From Sclerotinia nivalis (taxonomy: Eukaryota; Ascomycota; Leotiomycetes; Helotiales; Sclerotiniaceae): 64,000 nucleotides of DNA. The notes below the pieces were generated by a model. It had not been told where the DNA came from and did not search any database. It saw nothing but the letters and a program-made list of their open reading frames with translations. The stretch is from NCBI GenBank assembly GCA_029531795.1, contig JAPEIS010000002.1:3286001-3350000 (forward strand), read 5' to 3'. This document shows, one piece after another, positions 1 to 11,928 of this stretch. Both the position numbers and the translations under genes were made by a program. Each line of letters begins with the position of its first letter. Within the stretch, counting starts at the first letter, position 1.

Positions 1-2041
1 TAAGTCCGGAATCTGCAACACAATTCAGGGGTACACCCATGTTTGAGGGAAGAATCTAGGATGACGAGAGTCACTACTCTGTACACATGATTGGTGTGTG
101 GATGGTTAGTTAGTGCACCAGGTGGATGCTTGATGATGGTGCAGCTGCGGTGCTCCACGTATTTTTTTCTTGTAGCCATGCATACCATGCACCTGCAAGA
201 ATAACTTACATAGGACATATGTGCGTACTTGTACATATGGTGCTAATAAATCTACATGGGTCTTTTACCCCCTTTTTGGATCTTTTCCAATCTAGGCTGT
301 GCTCGCATGGGTGTAGGTGTTGGTGTAGGGTGACTAAACAGCTGGGCCACGCACAGGCATCTTTGGGGGCATGATTTTCTGAAGGAATACTACAATGGTC
401 TAGGGATCGAGTCTAAGTATCCTGGATAGAGAAAGATTTCACCTCGTCTAGTACTGTTACGGTGTACGTCTAATGCTCTACATTGTGAGAAGATGTCAAG
501 GCAGTATTTGCAACGGGCACCGGTGTATCCTATCATTCTAAATAGTAAATAGTCGGATAGAGTATATTAATTCACTAGTTCATCTATGTAATATTAGATG
601 GGTCGTAACAAAATAGAATGGAAATTAAGAAATAGTATTGGACGATAGAGTCAAAGGTACTATAATCAATTTAGTACTACTGCATTGCTATTTTTGAGAG
701 AACCCCCCTCATCCCCACCCATTCACTGTGCCAATGGGCTACATGAGGTACCTACATGCGTGGATGTATGAACTGGCAACCAATTGTATGCGTTGTTGAT
801 GTGCTTTTCAGGGAGGAATTAGTTTTGGTTGGAAGTAGAGGTTCAGATTAGAAGAGAAAAGAGTGAAAGTAGGTAGGTAGGTATAGTATAGCGCGTGATT
901 ATACCCTTTCCAATCATTCACTAGGGATTTCACTTCCTCTTACTCCGTACTCTTCTCCTTTTCTTTTCTTACAGGTAGGGTACTACTACATAGATGGTAA
1001 GAATGTAAGAATCTACTCGTAAAAGACCACTTACCCACCACAGGTTTGCCCGTCACTCTCTTACTATTACTAACTTGCTTGTCATCGTCTCGTTTTGTCT
1101 AGATGCTTCTAAGTTCTAACTCTTTTGCTGAAGTTCTAACCCTCTTCCTGACTGCGGCTTGCTTCAAAAATTCACTTATGAGTTGTGGATTGGTGGATGG
1201 GTTTCAAGGATTAGCTCTATTTTAGTGTAGTTTTACTGGTCAGACTTAAGTTTAGCCACTAATAATTGAATAAACTGGCAACAAACCGAATGACTTTATC
1301 ACTTTAACACACGCTAAAAATTATTCTTCTCTATACCCACACCCCATTGATCCGCTCGCCTTTTCCCCCTTCCCTTCCCTCTTTCTTACTATCGTGGAAC
1401 TTCTTTCTCTTAAACAACTTCATCATCGCCTTTTCTATCCCAACTTCCCCCTTGTGCCTTTTCTCCCCTTTCCCTCTCGTCTTTCCTTTAATCGGATTCT
1501 TCGGGTCCATTACACTCCTTCGGATTCTCAGTATTCAAATTCATATTTAAATTCAACCTTCACAATTATTCAGCACAGAAAGAAAAAAGTCGTTATCGAC
1601 TCAACACTCCTTCTATTCGGCTTCATCAAAAATCAGTCTTTACATTCAAACTCCAGAAAAATAAAAGAGTCAATTTGACCTTTTGACACTCTTTCTTCAT
1701 AACCAACACGCTTCATTTACGAATCTTTCGAGAAACGTACCAAGATCTATACCTTTCTATTTTTCCTGCAAGATTCAGCGAAGCATTTGTTTGAAATATA
1801 TCCATCTCATCAACATTTGGATTTACTCATAACCCTTTTTATTCATTCTCACTTAGGTTTCGACCCTGACAAACAACCTGTGCATACAACGCACATAACA
1901 TCTCGACGATCGCTGAGACTCGTGCAACAAAAGACAATCGCTTGTCATACTACATACTACATACTACATACAAAACATTGGGGGAAGATACAAGTATTAG
2001 GAATACACGAACGTAATTGACTGCGGTCCTAAAAACTCAAG
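1..2041. other. Gene-free stretch with probable 5' leader of the homeodomain gene
   Basis: No coding frame here has an ATG start and gene-like composition. The left two thirds is AT-rich with short repeats such as a GTAG run near 871-882. From about 1293 to 2041 the plus strand is pyrimidine-rich and carries no ATG in any frame. That suits a long transcribed leader of the homeodomain gene that starts at 2042. The frames that look open here (for example from 1394 or 1787) begin at GTG or TTG, not ATG. Confidence 0.6.
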
Positions 2042-3922
2042 ATGTCGGACATGTCGCAAGAAGATGCCCTCAGAATGATCTCAACACCATCCCCTACCGC
2101 GTCGAACTCGGCTGGCAGCAGTTCGGCTTCTCGCAGACCTCCTCGCAAGAGCACATTAACTCAACAACAAAAGAACCAAAAGAGACAACGGGCCACTCAA
2201 GATCAATTGGTTACTTTGGAGATGGAATTCAACAAGAACCCAACTCCTACAGCCACCGTTAGAGAGAGAATTGCGGAGGACATCAACATGACTGAACGCT
2301 CTGTTCAAATTTGGTTTCAAAACAGGTCAGTTCATCTCATCAGATACACGTCGCATGGTCTAATTGATTTTCGCAGACGTGCAAAGATAAAGCTCATGGC
2401 AAAGAAGAGTATCGAGACAGGAGAGAGTTGTGAAATCCCAGAAGCTATGCGCCAATACCTTGCGATTCAAGAAATGGAATCAGGGAAGTCATTAGGAGGT
2501 AACTTCTTGGGCAGAGGTGGACTTATGCCTTATGGTAGTGGTAATATGCTTATGGGTGGAGATCACGGTCCTCAAGGAAAAGTTGGTCAGTACCATTCCA
2601 AGTCTCTTTACGTTATGATTTTGTGCTGATGTCGAATAGTCATTCATCACCTTTCGTGTCGATCGCTTAGTATTGGATCGTGGAGACGAATTGGTCAAAA
2701 TGCCATGGATCTAATCATTTTTTACTCACCGGATAAATCGACCATGACTTACTACATCAATAACGATCAAGCTGGTTACAAGATTGAATACCCATTTTCG
2801 TCAATCAAGAATATCTACCTGGAAAATGGAGATAATGAATCGCGACCTGGTGGACTAGTTGTTGAGCTCATTCGTGCGCCAAACTTCTTTATGGACTCAT
2901 CAGGATCCGGTGGATTTTATCAATGTGGTGATTTTACAGAAGATCAACAAGCATCTCAAGTTATGGTTCATCATCTCGGCGGTCATCCCAAGGTTCTTAG
3001 TGGTCAATTAGCCAAGCTCGTCTCCCTTGAGTCTTTCATCGCACGCGATAGTCCATTCGCACACCAACCATTGTCTGTCTCAGCACCTGTATCTCCGACT
3101 GGTCTCCGCCCATCGTCCCAACCAAACTTCAATGCGCAAGCGCACGTCGGTATGTTCCAAGAATCTCAATGGGGTATTGGTGTTCATCCAAGCGCGCGTG
3201 GACCTGGTCACAGAAGACAAAGAAGTCGATCCGTCCCAATGGCTGTCGATTTCTCCATGTTCAATCATCCAATGCCATCATTCCTCATTCAACACCCCGG
3301 TGAATCTCAGCACCAACAGCAGCATGGAAATCCCAACATTTTCGCTCCTATTCCCCAGCAGCCAAACAACCTCGGACCTCTTGGCCCTAATCTACGAATT
3401 GATACATCATCAGGTTATGGAATGGATTTCAGACAGTACCCCATGTCTGCAGCTACTACTACTTCCCCGTCCGATTATGCTAGCCCTGGTTTCTTTCCTC
3501 ACGCAAATGAAAATGGGCCTATGACAGGACCAATGCCAACCTCTTCATCGATGCCAGCATCAAGCTTTACAGCATACTCGATGCCTTACCTGTCGCCTGA
3601 TCCTTCTTCGCTTGTTCCCCCATCCGTTTCTCCTCTATCCTTTATGAGTCACGGAGACCCAGCAATTGTTGACCAATCTCCACCAATGTCAATGATGCAC
3701 CGAAGCGCTTCTGCCGATGTTTACAGTATGCATAATGAGTCAGCTATCTCTGATGATGGTACCGGACTCAATGAGATGTATCAAAAGCACTCTCTTAATA
3801 TCCCTATGCACCCTCATTCCCCAGCTTTCGGTGAACAATCTGCGGCTGATATGGATATGAGCAATCTTGTTCAATTCCCAGTTGATCACGACGGCCTCTC
3901 ACCTGAGCATATGCCTCAGTAG
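2042..3922 (+). CDS. Homeodomain transcription factor
   Basis: Probable nuclear DNA-binding regulator of 591 aa. Exons are 2042-2325, 2377-2585 and 2640-3922. Introns of 51 and 54 bp close in phase. The homeodomain lies at about residues 45-105. The first intron interrupts the recognition helix, and splicing restores WFQNRRAKIKL, the canonical helix-3 signature with W, F, N and R in place. The second splice rebuilds a conserved-looking block (about residues 165-280) with [15 protein letters not shown] and [15 protein letters not shown] recall this kind of block C-terminal to the homeodomain in other filamentous fungi. The rest is Pro/Ser/Met/Gln-rich and probably disordered. The start is the first ATG after a long ATG-free leader. 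Fungal relatives (Phx1/Hoy1/Pah1/HOX-type) act in development, conidiation or stationary phase; which ortholog this is cannot be decided here. Confidence 0.93.
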
Positions 3923-5617
3923 ATAGAATATACTTTTGGAACTGTCTGAGAGCCTGAAATGGTTGCTTGGACCTTGGTTGGAAACGATTTTGAGATGGCA
4001 GATATTGAGATGATCGATTTCTCCATTTCAGGAACCATTTTTGCTTAGAGATTGTTGGGGGAAATTGCGGGTGGCGTTGGTTGATTTTCATTGTGCACGG
4101 AATGGGGGAGGTGTCAACGGCTCTTTTTTTGAGGTATTTCATGTCGATTCTTCTCTCGGCTTTGCACTTGCTTTGGGCATTGTAGCATAGTCTTGATTTC
4201 ATATTCCCGAATTTTCCTTCTGTTTTTACGCCACGACTTGCATGACGACTTTACCCAATTCTATCATGCCTGTCTGGTACAGCGATCGTTTTCTCATTGA
4301 TATCTTTGCTCTTGCGCGTTCTCTCTCGAACTTGATGTCTGTTAACCAGCTTCATTTCACTGTTTTTATTGGTCTCCTCTCTATGGAGATTTCTGGTAGT
4401 TGGATTGAAGATATAAATGGATGGTGGAAAGCGTAGGAGGGAAAGCGTGCGACATTGAATGTGGAAACAATAACATGGTGGGGAGTCTACAAATTTTGCT
4501 TGGTTTTGCTGGCTGGCGCAATATGCGCAAGCAATGGATTGATGAATCATGGTGGGCTTAATAGTGGAAATCTATTTTGTAAAATTGTTCACTTCGTTTC
4601 GTTGTTTCTTGAGCTTGAGTAGGTAGGGAAAATGTGCATATAATTAATATTCATGGTGTTTTTACACAGATGTTTGTGATGTATGTGATGATGTGTTGCA
4701 TGTGAAATGTTACTTTTATATTAACTGTTGACTATGTAGGTATATATTCTAAGAGTATGTATGAAGGTCAATCTCGAACCAATATCTGATATTCACATGT
4801 TAGAATTCGAGGGGAGTGGAAACTAGGTACCTGAAAGGAGGACAATCCAATTGTCAAAGGCAGTATGGGATTCTTGACCTGGACAACAAAGAACAAACAA
4901 GTTATTCAGGTATGTACCAAAGTACCGGTGTGACCTAAATGAAGACAATGTGTGATATCTGGTAAGGCTACAAAGGATTTTAAGAAAGCGACGAATGTAC
5001 ATATGTAGAAGGACATGGGTTTTTGTACCAAATATTAAAAAACAGTTTGTGTTATGTGTGATGGTTTTTAGCTGAGCGCATAAGCCTCCACACGATTCTG
5101 TAGGGGCAGTGGCACGAAGAATGCCAAAAAAGATCTACAATCAGCAATGACGAAACGGCCTGGCCAGAATGGGGGAATTGGCCAAGTTCAACCTTTTTGC
5201 TTTTGCCCTTTTGGCTATTTACTACCAAGGTCACCAGGTATTTGGAAACATCAACCAATGTACAGATAACTTTTCGGCATTATTCTTTTTTCTTCTGATC
5301 AAGCAGATCCATAAATTGTTATTTGTTTTTGCAAGGCAGATTGTTATGTTTGACTTTGACTTTCATTCATAAGGTTATTGCGGACTAGTTTGCAGATTAT
5401 TTCGCATTCGCACAGATTGCTTCGCACAGGTTCCACAAAGTTCTTATTGATTGTCGTTCTGGTTACATTCTTTATACCTTTATTCTTGGTAAGTATAGGT
5501 CACTCATTACCTGTCACTCACTGGTGGCTGGAGAGGCGGAGCCCGAAACGAAACGGAGCCGAGGAGTTCTCCTTCAGTATTGGTATCGATGAAGAACGGG
5601 ACAGATGAATCGCAGCC
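3923..5617. other. Intergenic region between homeodomain gene and flippase gene
   Basis: This holds the 3' UTR of the homeodomain gene and the promoter of the P4-ATPase. No coding frame with gene-like features was found. A GTAAGT at 5489 and a CTTCAG ending at 5577 could bound an 89-bp intron in the flippase 5' leader, but the evidence is weak. Confidence 0.5.
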
Positions 5618-8600
5618 ATGACCGGTGACATTGGAGGAAGAAGTACGAGCCCGTCGTCCTGCGACGAGATATCATCATCATCCTGTTCAAATCCCCCACC
5701 ATCTGCGACGGCGATGGAGGACCCCGCACCTTCGACAAATAAAGAGAATCATAGAGTGCGCTTCTCGGTCGATGTAGAACGAGAGCGAGAACGAGAACGA
5801 GGAGGTTTTGCCGAATCTTCTGGTCTGAGACCTGCGACACCGAATTTGAGTATTGATACGAGGATAGCGGCGACGGAAACAGCTGCAAATGGTACATCAT
5901 CGACAACAGGACAAGGGAGGAGGGTTCTGGGGGTTTCGCCAAGGACGAGGGATAGAGGGTATTCTTTGAGACGGACTTTGTTTGCGCGGGGATTGAATAG
6001 TGAATCGGAGCAGGAAACTATCGAACTTGCGGAAACAGAACCTCCGCAAAGTGGCGGGAAGAAGACGCAGAGTTCGGTGGAGGTATGCCCGGTGCATGAT
6101 CAAATTGAGGAGGCACCAAACGAGAATATTCAATCTACGGAATCCAATAAAACATTCAAACATAGGGATCAGAAGACTTTTGGGACGAGGGATCTACACA
6201 ATTATGACCGCTTTGTGCGCAAGGTGAAGGGGGACGATTCCATTATCCGAAAAGCGAAGAAAAAGTCACAATGGCTCTACAGGGAGAAGATATTGAAAGA
6301 TGTTCTCAGGCAAAGAGAAATACCTCCCTCCAAAGATGGACGACATATTGATCTGGATGCCACTCGCCAGCAGGGAGCCTCCCTAATCGACGAGAGAACT
6401 GGGGTGTCATATATTGGCAACACCATTCGCTCTAGTCGATATACAATATGGAATTTCGTACCAAAGCAGCTTTTCTTTCAATTTTCAAAACTGGCAAATG
6501 CATATTTCTTACTTGTTTCTATTCTTCAAATGGTACCTGGACTTTCACCTACGGGAAGTTATACCACGATTGCCCCGCTTCTAGTTTTTGTTATGATTAG
6601 TATGGCGAAGGAGGGATATGATGATGTTCGGCGCTACAAGTTGGACCAAGTCGAGAACAACAATCAAACATTGGTCTTACACGCATATACTCCTGTTGAT
6701 ATCAATGAGAAGTCCCATATTAGAGCTAAAGGTCCGCGATCAAAGAGGGTCAAAAAGGGTTTAGGTATCGATTCACCTGAGACGGTGCATGAAATTGATA
6801 TCGAAGCGACAGCTTTTGGACCGAAGCATTGGGCAACATTGAAATGGAAAAATCTCAAAGTTGGTGATATTATAAAACTCCACCGAGATGAAGCGATACC
6901 AGCAGATATACTCCTTCTACATGCAGATGGGCCAAACAATATCGCATTCATCGAGACCATGGCATTGGATGGCGAGACAAATTTGAAGACGAAATCACCA
7001 CCAATCTCTTTAGTGGAGAAATGCTCAACTGTGGAGGAATTGGTTGATTGTCGTGCTCATGTTGTTATTGAAGATCCTAATTTGGATTTGTATAATTTTG
7101 ACGGAAGAGTCACTGTTGATGGCGAAACTCTTCCACTCACGACCAACGAGATTGTTTTCCGAGGAAGTATTCTGAGGAATACATCTAATGCCATTGGTAT
7201 GGTGCTTAACACTGGCGAAGAGTGTAAAATCAGAATGAATGCCAATAAAAACCCTCGAACTAAAGCACCCGAGATGCAAAAGATTGCAAATAACATTGTC
7301 ATCATTCTCGTTGTATTCGTCGTTATCCTCGCTTTATTCTGTACCATAGCTTACCAAATATGGTCTGGCAATGTTGAGAGCAATTCATGGTATTTAGAGG
7401 GAGCACATTTTAAATTCAGCTACTCGATCGTTGCCTTTATCATTCTCTTTAATACATTAATTCCACTCTCGCTTTATGTTAGTTTGGAAATCATCAAGGT
7501 TGGGCAATTACTTCTCATGCACGATGTTGAGATGTATGATCCTGTGTCGGACACTCCAATGGTTTCAAATACATCTACGATTCTTGAAAATTTGGGCCAG
7601 ATTAGTTATGTATTTTCCGACAAGACGGGCACATTGACTGATAATGTCATGCGTTTTCGAAAGCTCAGTGTTGCTGGGTATGCTTGGCTTCATGATTTTG
7701 ACTTGGTTCGAGAAGCGGCTAAGCCGGAGCTCGATGCAAACAAGGAGGATACATCAAAGTCAAAAAGTAAGTGCAAAGGGGTTGTTAGGCGCTTTTCCAA
7801 GAAACGAGTACATAAATCTCGTCCGGAGCATGATGAATTAACAAGTCCAACTACCGATGTTCCTAGGAGATCCGGTTCTCTGTGGAGGTCATCAGCACAA
7901 CCTAATCGCATTCAGCCCGAATTCCGGACTGAGGAAATGATTCGCTATATGCAGAGTAAACCTCATAGTATATTTACTAAGAAAGCCAAATTCTTCCTTT
8001 TGTCCATTGCACTTTGTCATACATGTCTTCCGGAAGTTCGAGAAAATGGAGATATTGAATTTCAAGCTGCATCTCCGGATGAGTTGGCTTTGGTTCGAGC
8101 TGCTCAAGAACTTGGATATTTGGTCATTGATAGGCCTGCTCGTTCTATCACCTTAATTGTTACGGGTGAATCAGATGATATCACGGAGACTTATGAAGTT
8201 CTTGATGTGATTGAGTTTTCAAGCAAGCGAAAGCGAATGTCAATTATCGTTCGATTTCCTAATGGGAGGATTTGCATTTTCTGTAAAGGTGCAGATTCTT
8301 CTATTCTTCCACGCTTGAAACTTGCTCCATTGGCAATGCAAAAAGTATCGGAAGTTCAGAGACGATCAAGTACAAGGAAGAGTTTAGAGGCTGAAGAGGT
8401 ATTACGAAGGATGAGCGAAAGTAGTCCCAGAACCAGCTATAGTCGACCTAGTATGAATCTTCCGCGATCAAGTATGAGTCGTAATCGGAAAAGTATTGGT
8501 GGTGGAAGACCAAGTATGGCCAGTACAAGATTGCAACCTATACGAGATGAACTTGATTCTTGGTTGAGAGAAAGAGAAAGTGATGTTGAAATGCCAGATT

Positions 8601-11029
8601 TGGATGGAGCGGCTGATGCTTATAGGACTCCACGGACTTCTATGGCTACGGGTCGATTTTCTTTCGCTTCATCGGATGTAAGGACTTCTATGCAAACTAC
8701 ACATTTTGATGAATTTGTCGATGAATCATTGGTTTTGGATGATGCTGCTGTATTTGAGCGTTGTTTCCAACATATCAATGATTTTGCTGGTGAGGGACTT
8801 CGAACTCTGTTGTTTGGTTATAGATTCTTGGAAGAACAAGAATATACTGGGTGGAAGAAGATATATTTGGACGCCACAACAAGTCTAGTAGATCGTCAAA
8901 ACATGATTGAGAATGCGGGAGAGATGATAGAACAAGATTTTGATCTTTCAGGTGCTACAGCAATAGAAGATAAACTTCAAAATGGTGTACCGGAGACGGT
9001 GGATAAGTTGAGGAGAGCAAATATTAAGATTTGGATGCTTACAGGTGATAAGAGGGAAACGGCTATTAATATTGCGCATTCTGCTAGGATTGCTAAAAGT
9101 TACTCGGAGATCATTATTTTGGATTGGACTACTGGTAAGGTTGAGCAATGTATGGCTACTACATTGGTTGATATTAATAACGGAAATGTCGCGCACTCGG
9201 TTATAGTTGTGGATGGACAAACACTTTCGGAGATCGATGCAAATCAGACACTATCTTTGTTATTTTTCGATCTCGTTGTTCAAGCGGATTCAGTCATTTG
9301 TTGTCGAGCAAGTCCAAGTCAAAAAGCATCTCTGGTGAAGAAGATTCGAACAAAGGTCAATAAATCTATTACCTTGGCCATTGGCGATGGCGCAAATGAT
9401 ATTGCCATGATTCAAGAAGCTCATGTGGGAATTGGTATTAGTGGAAAAGAAGGTCTTCAAGCAGCTCGGATATCCGATTACTCAATCGCTCAATTCCGAT
9501 TTCTACAGCGATTACTGTTCGTTCACGGTCATTGGAATTACATTAGAACAGGAAAATATATTCTCGGAACTTTCTGGAAAGAATTTCTCTTCTACATGAT
9601 CCAAGCTGTCTATCAAAAATGGAATGGATATTCTGGAACCTCACTTTTCGAATCCGCATCTCTTACCGTCTTCAACACGCTTTTCACATCCCTTTGTGTC
9701 ATCTTTCTCGGAGTCTTTGATCAAGATCTTTCGGCTACAACTCTTCTCGCTGTTCCAGAATTGTATACTTATGGACAACGTGATGAAGGATTTAATCTGA
9801 AGAAATATTTTGGTTGGACTTTCATGGCTGCGAGTGAAATGATTATGATTTGGTTTTTGGCTTATGGCCTATTTGGAGAATCGAGGTTTACGAATGATAA
9901 TACGTTGTATTCTTTGGGGGATCTTTGTTTTACGGCGGCGGTGGTGATTATTGTTTCGAAACTTCTGTAAGTACTTTCCTTTTTGAACTGTGTTTGTATA
10001 GTTTGGAATGCAGCCTAGATGAAGGTTTCGATGTTTGAATAGGTATGAATCTTTGAGTATTGTTTGATGATCCGAGTGGATTTGATGTTCTCAAGGGATC
10101 ATTACATTGAACGAGTTCAACGATCACTATTCTTCATTTTGAACTGCAGTCAAACGACTAAACCCTATTCCCTTCCATTCCATCCCCCTTCTACTCCCAT
10201 AAAAACTAACACAACCTCCAGTATCCTCGAAATGCACACCAAAACCTACATTACAGCCCTCGGCTTCATCCTCAGCATAGGCGGTTGGTTCCTCTGGAAT
10301 CTCCTCCTCTCTTCTCTCTACAGTCCCAGAGCCCTAACCTATAATGTTCGCGACGGATTCATATATCAATTTGGAAGAAATCCCCTTTGGTGGTGTACAC
10401 TTATTATTATTCTTGCGGCGGTTTTCTTGCTCGAGGTGGGCGTTAGTAGTGTGAGGAGAACTTTTTGGGGGAGTGATGTGGAGGTTTGGCAGGGGTTGGA
10501 GAGGGATAGGGGAGTGAGAATTAGGTTGGAGAGGGCGGTTAGGGAGGGAGGTGGGGTTGTTGGGGGAGGAGATTTGAAGAGGAGTTTTGGGGATGGGGAT
10601 GGGGATGGGGAGGAGCAGGAGGAGGATGAGGGGGAGAGAGAAATTTTGGAATTGTTGGAGAGACCGAGGGTTATGCATTCTGATGGGCATGGACAGGAGA
10701 GAGAAAGAGCAATAGAAAGAGAGAGACCTATGAGTAGTGGGACCGGGGTAACGAGAACCTCGATTTCTACGCAATTGAGGATGAGGAAGGGGAGTTTAGT
10801 TGATGGTGGTGTGGGGGTGGGTGCAGGTCTAGAAAATTATGATGATGAAGCGGATCATGGTCATGGTAGTACAGCAACAAGTCCAGTCGATATGCAGGGG
10901 GCGGGGGCGGGGATAAATGGTACGATTGGGAATGCGGCTAGAGCTGGGAATGCGGCTGGGACAGCGGGTAAAGGCAACAGGGTTAAGGGGGTCGGAAGAA
11001 GACTTTTTAGCTTTAGTTCGCCGCGGTGA
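5618..11029 (+). CDS. P4-type ATPase, phospholipid flippase (Dnf3-like)
   Basis: Predicted 1718-aa aminophospholipid-translocating ATPase that flips lipids to the cytosolic leaflet of Golgi, endosomal or plasma membranes. Exons are 5618-9966 and 10222-11029. The 255-bp intron joins SKLL to ILEMHTKT in phase. Motifs in order: DGETNLKTK near residue 451 (actuator), a P4-type PLSL helix motif, the phosphorylation site DKTGTLT at D668, TGDKRETAIN near 1142, and GDGANDIAMIQ near 1256 (hinge), followed by C-terminal membrane helices. A long disordered N-terminus (about 190 aa) and a Ser/Arg-rich insertion in the nucleotide-binding domain (about residues 910-1010) fit the Dnf3 class, which is longer than Drs2 or Neo1. 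The C-terminal tail is low complexity with a GDGDGDG run encoded by a perfect G4 motif. The partner would be a Cdc50-family beta subunit, which is not in this window. Confidence 0.95.
10589..10610 (+). other. Perfect G-quadruplex motif in coding sequence
   Basis: Four GGGG tracts are separated by AT dinucleotides on the sense strand, inside the tail of the flippase. It encodes alternating Gly-Asp. The tracts are at 10589-10592, 10595-10598, 10601-10604 and 10607-10610. Two-base loops and four-G tracts predict a very stable structure in the mRNA or the non-template DNA. Confidence 0.8.
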
Positions 11030-11033
11030 TGGG

Positions 11034-11220
11034 TGATGTGATGTGATGTGATGTGTTATGATATTATTAGTATGATTATGAATGAGAATGAGAACGAGAA
11101 TGAGAATGAGAAACCACGGTGAACGAAAAAAAAAAAGAAGGAAAGAAAGAAAGAAAGAGATTGGAGGAACGCGAGGAAGGGAATAGGAGGAATGATAACA
11201 AAAATGGAAAAAGGAAAAAC

Positions 11221-11256
<36 letters not shown>

Positions 11257-11303
11257 TGTATATGATTATGAAAGGGATGAGATGAGATGGGATGAGATGG
11301 GAT
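11034..11303. repeat. Cluster of purine-rich short tandem repeats
   Basis: The 3' flank of the flippase carries successive short arrays: GATGT units (11034-11057), GAATGA units (about 11082-11110), GGAAAAT units (about 11219-11256) and GGATGAGAT units (about 11277-11303). All have purines on the plus strand. They are simple microsatellites probably lying in the 3' UTR. Confidence 0.85.
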
Positions 11304-11527
11304 GAATGTTTGATATGGGGTCTCCGGTTTGGTCTCTTGTCCAGTTCGGTCTCTTATCCGGTTGGTGCGGTTCGGTTCGGTTCGGTTCGAATTCGGCCGT
11401 GGTCTACCTAGGTAGGTCTAGGTACTCAGTATTGGATTTGGTGTTGGGTTTGGCATTGCAGTTTGGTTTTATTACATTGGATTTGTATTTTTACTTGGTA
11501 ACTTGTAATTTGTATTGGATATCAATT

Positions 11528-11639
11528 GATGATGATGATGATGATGATAATGATGATAATGATGATAATGATGATAATGATGATAATGATGATAATGATG
11601 ATAATGATGATAATGATGATAATGATGATAATGATAATG
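11528..11639. repeat. GATGATAAT nonamer microsatellite
   Basis: About ten tandem copies of a 9-bp unit sit between the flippase and the MER3 3' end. It is a multiple of three and gives an open Asp/Asn frame on the plus strand, which is a by-product of the repeat and not a gene. Confidence 0.9.
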
Positions 11640-11928
11640 TCTGCAAGTGCTAACGATAGATAATATACTAAGAATAAGATCCCAGCCAATATAGCTCTAA
11701 CCTTCTATCTCTCTAATCGGTACAAAATTGTTTTTCATAAATGTCGTGCAAGCTCTTGTTAGCTTTTGATCATCTTCGTTAATTCGCCCAGCCATATAAT
11801 CCAGCGATAATTCCATCCATATACTGCTCCCAAAATATAGCTATCTAGCTATTCACCTCATATCTTCCATCATCCTACAGCAAACTCTTTTGCTCATCCT
11901 CAACCTCAATGACAGTTCAAACCATCAA

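Noticed and set aside
9967..10221. Intronic C/D snoRNA in the flippase intron
   Set aside because: A TGATGAT box C-like sequence is present but no convincing box D or terminal stem was found.
10064..11029. Separate 321-aa gene downstream of the flippase
   Set aside because: The first 53 codons are intronic. From 10222 the frame continues the flippase C-terminal membrane helices in phase.
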